Shown: positions 58,621 through 64,000 of the stretch, one piece after another
Layout of the letters: the number at the start of each line of letters is the position of its first letter
Numbering within the stretch: the first letter of the stretch is position 1
Assembly: GCF_000763495.1 (NCBI RefSeq)
Contig: NZ_CP009576.1
Coordinates: forward strand, 382,001-446,000
Direction of reading: 5' to 3'
Source: Listeria ivanovii subsp. londoniensis
GTDB lineage: Bacteria > Bacillota > Bacilli > Lactobacillales > Listeriaceae
Length of the DNA: 64,000 nucleotides
Notes under the pieces: model-generated
Told to the model about the DNA's origin: nothing
Seen by the model: only the letters and a program-made list of their open reading frames with translations
Databases searched by the model: none
Program-made: the position numbers and the translations under genes

Positions 58621-60213
58621 ATGAAAATAAGTAAAATTGGGGCATTACTACTCGGAACAGCATTGATTGTTCAAGTACCTTTTCAAGTTTCCGCCGCTAC
58701 AAACGTTAATGCTGTTAAACAAAACCAAACTGAAACTGTCACACCATCAGTAAAGCTGAATAATAAAACATTAGCTGCAACAAGTGACTTGGAATTAACG
58801 GTTGGAGAAGAAACTACTAAGTCGCTACACGTCCAAGATAGTGCTTTACCAAATAATGAGTGGGGAACCTATATTACGGAAGTAAAAGTAACACTAAACA
58901 ACTTAGATGGCATCAACTATAATGTTGAATATGGACCTATGAATGAAGCCGGCACATTATATCAATATGCTGATATAGTTCTTTCCGGAACACCAACGAA
59001 AGCTGGTACTGGCAGCTTTACTATCGAATACGCTGATGGCGCTAGTAATAGTGGAACACACACATACACCGTAAACATCCAGTCAACAGCAACTGTACAA
59101 TATGTTGATGAAAACGGCGCAAAGGTTGCCGAAGATACTACACAACAAGGAGATTTAAACACAGCGTATACAACAGAAGCAAAAACAATTGATGGGTATA
59201 CATTAGATGAAACAAAACTTCCTAGTAATCAAAACGGACAATTTGGCGAAACAAACCAAACAGTAACATATACTTATACAAAAAATCAAAATGAAGTAAA
59301 CAAAGGAACTGTGGGCATTTCGTTCTATTCTGTAGATGGTAAAAAGCAAGAACTATATTCAGGACTCAACTTATCGTACGCATACCCAGATGGTGTACCA
59401 ACAGACACCGTAACATTTGGTGATTTAGCAAATGGAGCAACTTATAATGATTTAAGAAATAACACATTAGATTCTGACATTTCTTGGAATGATGTATTAG
59501 AAAATATGGTAGCATACCTGAACGGAGATATAGATGCAGCTCAATTTGAAGCAGCAGTTGGGGCTACAGCCAGACAATTTGACTTAGATGGAATTGCCGC
59601 AAACTTTGAAGGATATGAATTTGATGAAGCAACTTACCAAGAGAACCTAGCGAAAATGGTCACCTATGAACAAGATGGTGGTAATGTCAATTTACAAGTT
59701 CCATTTAAGAAAATAGCAGATGTCCAAGTAGGCGCGGACGTGACGGTGAAATATGTAGATGCAGATGGAAATGAATTAGCACAGGAAGCCACTTTAAGTG
59801 GAAATGTCGATGCGGATTATACATCAAAAGCCAAAACGATTGAAGGCTGGACTTTAAAAGAAACGCCTGCCAATGCAACAGGAACTTTCAGCGATGAAGC
59901 ACAAACCGTAACCTATGTTTATGAAAAAAATGCGGATAATAGTGTCACACCAACACCTGTAAATCCAGCTGAGAATAACGACAATAACGACAACAATGCA
60001 ACCATGAAAGATGACCCAACGAACTTACATGTGGATGCAAAAACAACTGAAATGAAATCTAAAGCAAAAGATCCTGCTAAAACAGTAACAACGAAAAATT
60101 CCCTACCTAAAACAGGGGATAACGCTTTAGAAAATAGTCTTTTAGTGGGCTTAGGTGCTTTACTATTAGCTGGTATTTTCGTATTTATGCGTAAAACTAG
60201 AAAAGTAAAATAA
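58621..60213 (+). CDS. LPXTG-anchored surface protein with two MucBP domains
   Basis: A 530-residue protein. It has a signal peptide (about 1-25, ending QVSAA), an N-terminal region with an Ig-like strand pattern (about 50-155), MucBP domain 1 (about 157-222, VQYVDENGAKV), an unclassified acidic region (about 228-365), MucBP domain 2 (about 375-437, VKYVDADGNEL), an Asn/Asp-rich spacer and the sortase signal LPKTG (495-499) with membrane helix and basic tail. Sortase A should link it to peptidoglycan. MucBP domains are associated with mucin or glycan binding. A terminator follows. Confidence 0.95.
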   Translation: MKISKIGALLLGTALIVQVPFQVSAATNVNAVKQNQTETVTPSVKLNNKTLAATSDLELTVGEETTKSLHVQDSALPNNEWGTYITEVKVTLNNLDGINYNVEYGPMNEAGTLYQYADIVLSGTPTKAGTGSFTIEYADGASNSGTHTYTVNIQSTATVQYVDENGAKVAEDTTQQGDLNTAYTTEAKTIDGYTLDETKLPSNQNGQFGETNQTVTYTYTKNQNEVNKGTVGISFYSVDGKKQELYSGLNLSYAYPDGVPTDTVTFGDLANGATYNDLRNNTLDSDISWNDVLENMVAYLNGDIDAAQFEAAVGATARQFDLDGIAANFEGYEFDEATYQENLAKMVTYEQDGGNVNLQVPFKKIADVQVGADVTVKYVDADGNELAQEATLSGNVDADYTSKAKTIEGWTLKETPANATGTFSDEAQTVTYVYEKNADNSVTPTPVNPAENNDNNDNNATMKDDPTNLHVDAKTTEMKSKAKDPAKTVTTKNSLPKTGDNALENSLLVGLGALLLAGIFVFMRKTRKVK

Positions 60214-60226
60214 AATTCGGATAAAG

Positions 60227-60272
60227 AAAGAGCATTGATTTGTGTATCATACACAAATCAATGCTCTTTTTT
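60227..60272. terminator. bidirectional terminator
   Basis: A perfect 20-bp inverted repeat (60227-60246 and 60250-60269) with a minimal loop and T-tail lies between the surface protein gene and the converging acyl-CoA synthetase gene. Confidence 0.93.
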
Positions 60273-60273
60273 C

Positions 60274-61797
60274 TTATTGTTGTAGTTCGCGTTCCATTTG
60301 TAAGCGTTGAACTTTCATTGTGGCTGTTCTTGGAATGTCTTCATATTTCATCACGATTGGTTCATTCATATGTGGTAAATCGGAAACCGCATTCCACCAA
60401 GCATCCCAGTTCATTTCTTTATCATCATGAACAGCGATAATTGGCTGAGGACTACCATTTTTACCACGGATAATGACAACTTCATCTAAGAAAGTTAGTG
60501 TATCAAGTAATTTATCTTCAATCGCAAGTGTACTATCAATTGTTTCCACTAAATCCACTTGACGGTCTTGCAAGAACAGGCGACCGAGTTCATCTTTCAT
60601 GCCATAATCGCCACTATCCCACCAAGGACCGTAAACATTTTCTTCAAAACGAGCTTCTTCTTTATAATACGTCAGTGCACGTCCTTTTGAGAGCATTTGG
60701 ATATTGCCGCTAACACCTGCAGGAACAGGGGTGCCTTCTTGGTCGACAATACGAACTTCCGTAAGCCCAGGCATACCAATTCCCATATCACGCGCATTTA
60801 ATGTTTCAATTGATTTTAATGTATGCGCACGTAAAATCATTGGACCACATTCACTTTGACCATAAATTTGTAAGAAAATCGGTTTTTTATAAGAAGAGGT
60901 ACGCAGGAAAGTAGCCATCGTTTCTTTATTGATCGCATCAAATGTAGAATGATAAAATTTAATGCTTTCAAATACATCTGGTTTTTCGCGCGCAAGAGAT
61001 GCCCATTGGACAAAATGATTTGGATGAGTTTCTAGGACATATGGTTTATATTCGCGCAAGATTTTAGTGATGTTTTCTTTAGATGGATTGGCAATCGGAA
61101 GTAACGGGAAACCAAGGGACATCAAGGAAGAAATACCAATATTAAAACGAGAATGTACAGGCGAAATATGAAAAGCAACAAGATCTCGAGGCTTGATGAA
61201 ATTCAAAATGCGGCGTTGATACTTGGTTCTCCAGCCCATCGAATTCGCGGAGTGGGCAATTAGTTTTGGCACTCCAGTTGTGCCGGAAGTATGCGTCATA
61301 TAAGCAATCATATCTTTTGGCAGTTCTTCTTGTGGACAAATATAGTCGCCCAGAGGAGCTTTAAATAATTGTTCAGCATTGATCAATCGTTCGTCTGGCA
61401 AATTGTTTAATTGCTGACTTTTAGCAGAAGTTTCTCCGTCAAAAAGCAACCAAGGCTCGTCAAGTCTATTCACAAAAATATCAATTGTAGACGCTGGAAG
61501 ATGCGAGGAAACCATAATCGGCACAGCGCCAAGGTAAGAAATCGCAACAGCCAAAACGTAAGAATCAAATTTAGCTGATTTATAAACAATCACTTTGTCG
61601 GCTTTTCGGACACCAAATTTATGCAGATGGGCCGCTTTTTGAATAATTGCTTCTTCACATTTTTTGTAAGTCGTATGTAAACCTAATTCTGGAAAAGTGA
61701 CTAGCTCTTCATCAAAATGAATTGGCATTTCTGGATACTGCTCAGAAGCATTTTTAAAGTTGGTGTAGAGGTTTAATGGTTCGTATTTATTAATCAT
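60274..61797 (-). CDS. AMP-forming acyl-CoA synthetase-like protein
   Basis: A 507-residue member of the ANL adenylating superfamily. The P-loop is YMTHTSGTTGVPKLIAHS (about 175-192), followed by QIYGQSECGPM and DSGDYGMKDELGRLF with the hinge region after it. The late catalytic lysine is in ATMKVQR. It activates a carboxylic acid as acyl-AMP; fatty acids are the usual guess, but the C-terminal domain is somewhat divergent, so the acceptor may not be CoA. AAAGGAG precedes the start. It stands alone. Confidence 0.88.
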   Translation of the reverse strand: MINKYEPLNLYTNFKNASEQYPEMPIHFDEELVTFPELGLHTTYKKCEEAIIQKAAHLHKFGVRKADKVIVYKSAKFDSYVLAVAISYLGAVPIMVSSHLPASTIDIFVNRLDEPWLLFDGETSAKSQQLNNLPDERLINAEQLFKAPLGDYICPQEELPKDMIAYMTHTSGTTGVPKLIAHSANSMGWRTKYQRRILNFIKPRDLVAFHISPVHSRFNIGISSLMSLGFPLLPIANPSKENITKILREYKPYVLETHPNHFVQWASLAREKPDVFESIKFYHSTFDAINKETMATFLRTSSYKKPIFLQIYGQSECGPMILRAHTLKSIETLNARDMGIGMPGLTEVRIVDQEGTPVPAGVSGNIQMLSKGRALTYYKEEARFEENVYGPWWDSGDYGMKDELGRLFLQDRQVDLVETIDSTLAIEDKLLDTLTFLDEVVIIRGKNGSPQPIIAVHDDKEMNWDAWWNAVSDLPHMNEPIVMKYEDIPRTATMKVQRLQMERELQQ

Positions 61798-61963
61798 ATA
61801 TGGCGAGGCTCCTTTAATATTTGATGTTGTTATTATATCACTTTGTTGAATTAATGAGGAGTAGTTACTGAGAAGATTTGTTATTTTTAAAAGAAGTCTG
61901 TAAATTCCTCTTTTTCTTACTTTAACAAATCCTTCTGATGACCTATAAAGATGTCTCTGTTAA

Positions 61964-61972
61964 TGCTATAAT
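61964..61972 (+). promoter_or_regulatory. extended -10 promoter for the fumarate reductase gene
   Basis: TGCTATAAT (TATAAT at 61967-61972) has a TGn extension; the -35 region is poor. The leader would be about 60 nt. Confidence 0.65.
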
Positions 61973-62037
61973 ATGTTAATATAATCACAAACTATTGAGG
62001 CAAGGAGAATTTTTACCAAAAAAGTGGAGGTACAAAA

Positions 62038-63558
62038 ATGAAAAAAAGGTTATCAATAACACTTATCTTGCTACTATCACTTGCATTAGTCATCGCAGGC
62101 TGTGGTAGCAACAACACAAGTAAAAGCGACAAGACTGAAACAAAAGACAAAGAGAAAACAGAAGTAACATCAGGGGCGTCAAAAACGAGTTACACAGATC
62201 CATCAGAATTAAAAGAAGAATATGATATCGTCATAGTTGGTGCAGCAGGAGCAGGCTTATCCGCAGCACTAGAAGCAAAAGCTAAAGGGATGAATCCAGT
62301 AATTCTTGAAAAAATGCCACAAGCAGGCGGAAATACATTGAAAGCCTCTTCTGGTATGAATGCATCTGAAACTAAATTCCAAAAAGAAGAAGGAATTAAT
62401 GATAGTAACGATAAATTTTACGAAGAAACCTTAGCTGGCGGCCATGGTACAAATGATAAAGAAATGCTACGTTTCTTCGTCGACAACTCCGCAAGCGCAA
62501 TTGACTGGCTAGATTCCATGGATATTAAATTAAATAACCTAACAATCACTGGGGGAATGAGCGTAAAACGAACTCATCGTCCTGAAGATGGCTCCGCAGT
62601 TGGTAAATACCTAGTAGATGGTTTATTAAAAAATGTCCAAGAAGAAGAAATTCCAGTATTTGTAAATGCCGATGTAAAAGAAATTACCCAAAAAGACGGA
62701 AAAGTAACCGGAGTAAAGTTGCGTCTTAATAATAAAGAAGATAAAACAATTAGTTCTGATGCCGTTGTTGTTACAACTGGTGGCTACGGAGCAAATAAAG
62801 AATTAATTGAAAAAGAACGTCCTGACTTAAAAGGATATGTCACAACCAACCAAGCAGGAAGTACTGGTGATGGTATCAAAATGATTGAAAAACTTGGTGG
62901 CACAACCGTGGATATGGATCAAATTCAAGTCCACCCAACAGTGCAACAAGAGAAATCTTATCTGATTGGTGAAGCTGTACGTGGTGAGGGAGCCATTTTA
63001 GTTTCACAAGAAGGAAAACGTTTTGGGAATGAATTAGATACACGCGATAATGTGACAGCTTCCATCAACAAACTACCTGAAAAATCAGCTTACCTTATAT
63101 TTGATTCGGGAGTAAAAGATCGTGTAAAAGCAATTGCTCAATATGATGAAATGGGCTTTGTTGAAGAAGGCGCAACTATTGATGAGTTAGCTAGCAAAAT
63201 CAATGTTCCAAAAGAAGAACTTACAAAAACGTTAGATACTTGGAATGCTAGCGTGAAAAACAAAAATGACGAAGCATTTGGCAGAACTACAGGAATGGAA
63301 AACGACTTGTCCAAAGCGCCATACTATGCAATCAAAATCGGACCAGGAATTCACTACACAATGGGTGGCGTGAAAATTAACACTAATACAGAAGTTTTAG
63401 ATAAAGATGGTAAACCAATTACCGGATTGTTCGCTGCAGGGGAAGTAACAGGGGGCTTGCACGGAGAAAATCGTATCGGTGGTAACTCAGTAGCTGAAAT
63501 CATTATTTTTGGTCGTCAAGCTGGCGATAAATCAGCTGAATTTGTAAAAGAACAATAA
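62038..63558 (+). CDS. frdA: extracellular lipoprotein fumarate reductase (flavoprotein)
   Basis: A 506-residue FAD-dependent fumarate reductase/succinate dehydrogenase-like flavoprotein carried outside the membrane. A lipoprotein signal ends in VIAGC (C22). A Ser/Thr/Lys linker contains TSGASKT (44-50), similar to flavinylation sites. The FAD Rossmann motif IVIVGAAGAGLSAALEA (about 64-80) follows, with active-site motifs including HRPEDGSAVG, IQVHPTVQ and RIGGNSVAEI. It agrees with the L. monocytogenes FrdA known from flavin-based extracellular electron transfer. GTGGAGG precedes the start. Confidence 0.92.
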   Translation: MKKRLSITLILLLSLALVIAGCGSNNTSKSDKTETKDKEKTEVTSGASKTSYTDPSELKEEYDIVIVGAAGAGLSAALEAKAKGMNPVILEKMPQAGGNTLKASSGMNASETKFQKEEGINDSNDKFYEETLAGGHGTNDKEMLRFFVDNSASAIDWLDSMDIKLNNLTITGGMSVKRTHRPEDGSAVGKYLVDGLLKNVQEEEIPVFVNADVKEITQKDGKVTGVKLRLNNKEDKTISSDAVVVTTGGYGANKELIEKERPDLKGYVTTNQAGSTGDGIKMIEKLGGTTVDMDQIQVHPTVQQEKSYLIGEAVRGEGAILVSQEGKRFGNELDTRDNVTASINKLPEKSAYLIFDSGVKDRVKAIAQYDEMGFVEEGATIDELASKINVPKEELTKTLDTWNASVKNKNDEAFGRTTGMENDLSKAPYYAIKIGPGIHYTMGGVKINTNTEVLDKDGKPITGLFAAGEVTGGLHGENRIGGNSVAEIIIFGRQAGDKSAEFVKEQ

Positions 63559-63586
63559 TAATTCCTGAGCAATAGTTTGTGATTAG

Positions 63587-63634
63587 AAAAGCTTGCGGAG
63601 CCACTTTTTAATAAGTGTTTTCGCAGGCTTTTTA
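63587..63634 (+). terminator. terminator after frdA
   Basis: AAAAGCTTGCG (63587-63597) pairs with CGCAGGCTTTT (63622-63632) with one G-U; an inner CACT/AGTG hairpin lies between. Confidence 0.75.
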
Positions 63635-63793
63635 GTTGCTAGAATTTGTTTGCGGTAAAGGATTTATAGTATTATGAGTAAGTGAGGATGAATCGGCTAA
63701 AGTCGAAAAAAGTACATATCCGAATGATCATTGGCAGTTCCCACACAACAGTCATAGCCTTTGCCACTTGTTAAAATAAAAGGAGGAACCATT

Positions 63794-64000
63794 ATGTTGA
63801 AAATGGGTTTTATTGGTAATGGGAAAAGCACCAACAGATACCATCTGCCATTTATTCTAGAACGCGAAAATATCCAAGTGAAGACGATTTATAATCGCAA
63901 TCCAAAAACTGCCACTTGGGACAAAATTGAAGGAGTACATTACACTACAGATTTAGAGGAGCTTTTGACAGACCCAGAAATCAAGTTAATCACGATTTCT
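63794..64000 (+). CDS. Gfo/Idh/MocA-family oxidoreductase, 3' end outside window
   Basis: The first 69 codons of a dinucleotide-dependent oxidoreductase. AGGAGG lies 7 nt before the ATG. The start MLKMGFIGNGKSTNRYHLPF is the Rossmann loop (GxGKSxxRYHLP) typical of the YhhX-like subgroup, and TDLEELLTDPEIKLITIS is the usual end of the cofactor domain. The substrate is unknown. It is not a copy of the oxidoreductase at the left edge. Confidence 0.9.
   Translation, partial: MLKMGFIGNGKSTNRYHLPFILERENIQVKTIYNRNPKTATWDKIEGVHYTTDLEELLTDPEIKLITIS

Overview
The window looks like a chromosomal segment of a Listeria, most probably Listeria monocytogenes. The base composition is low-GC Firmicute and Shine-Dalgarno sites are strong. 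Gene order matches my memory of two stretches of the L. monocytogenes chromosome: msmX-like ATPase / nrdDG / metNIQ / walRKHIJ-htrA-rlmH, and the transketolase to DeoR operon followed by an acyl-CoA synthetase and an extracellular fumarate reductase. The species call is from memory of synteny, not from a search.

Layout. 1-9.3 kb: end of a Gfo/Idh/MocA oxidoreductase, an MsmX-type sugar ABC ATPase, the anaerobic ribonucleotide reductase operon nrdDG behind two NrdR-like boxes, a Crp/Fnr regulator, a nitrilase-family amidase, and a methionine ABC transporter behind a SAM-I riboswitch. 9.4-19.5 kb: a methionine-type aminotransferase, the essential WalRK two-component locus with WalH, WalI and WalJ, the HtrA protease, and rlmH. 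A noncoding stretch between htrA and rlmH carries a dense cluster of DnaA-box-like 9-mers. 19.5-25.3 kb: accessory genes (hydrolase, DUF998 membrane protein, lipoprotein, a solitary McrB-like/DUF3883 nuclease candidate, a threonine-aldolase-like enzyme, a ChbG/YdjC deacetylase). 25.3-28.4 kb: TPP riboswitch and tenA-thiM-thiD-thiE. 28.5-30.8 kb: a 6-phospho-beta-glucosidase behind a LicT-type antiterminator site, then a GAP-family membrane protein.

30.8-39.4 kb: a ten-gene minus-strand operon (dhaM, two paired small membrane proteins, dhaK, dhaL, TIM-like, RpiB-like, SDR, transaldolase, transketolase) with a divergent DeoR regulator. Its gene set fits uptake, phosphorylation and isomerisation of a short ketose, possibly erythrulose, feeding erythrose-4-phosphate to transketolase and transaldolase. 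39.5-44 kb: an antitermination-controlled beta-glucoside operon (LicT/BglG regulator, IIBCA permease, second GH1 enzyme) with RNA antiterminator sites before both the regulator and the permease.

44.1-58.2 kb is the most unusual part: a 2187-residue secreted RHS/YD-repeat (WapA-like) protein with a variable C-terminal tip and a following candidate immunity gene. Three promoter-poor orphan modules come next, each repeating an intergenic block, the RHS core and a different or degraded tip, and each followed by candidate immunity genes. Several of those encode tiny two-helix membrane proteins. One module carries an in-frame stop and another a deletion between 8-bp repeats. The arrangement looks like a reservoir for tip switching by recombination through the near-identical core.

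58.2-64 kb: a structured noncoding interval, an LPKTG-anchored MucBP surface protein, an acyl-CoA synthetase-like enzyme, a lipoprotein fumarate reductase with a possible flavinylation site, and the start of a second Gfo/Idh/MocA oxidoreductase. No rRNA, tRNA, insertion sequence or CRISPR array was recognised.
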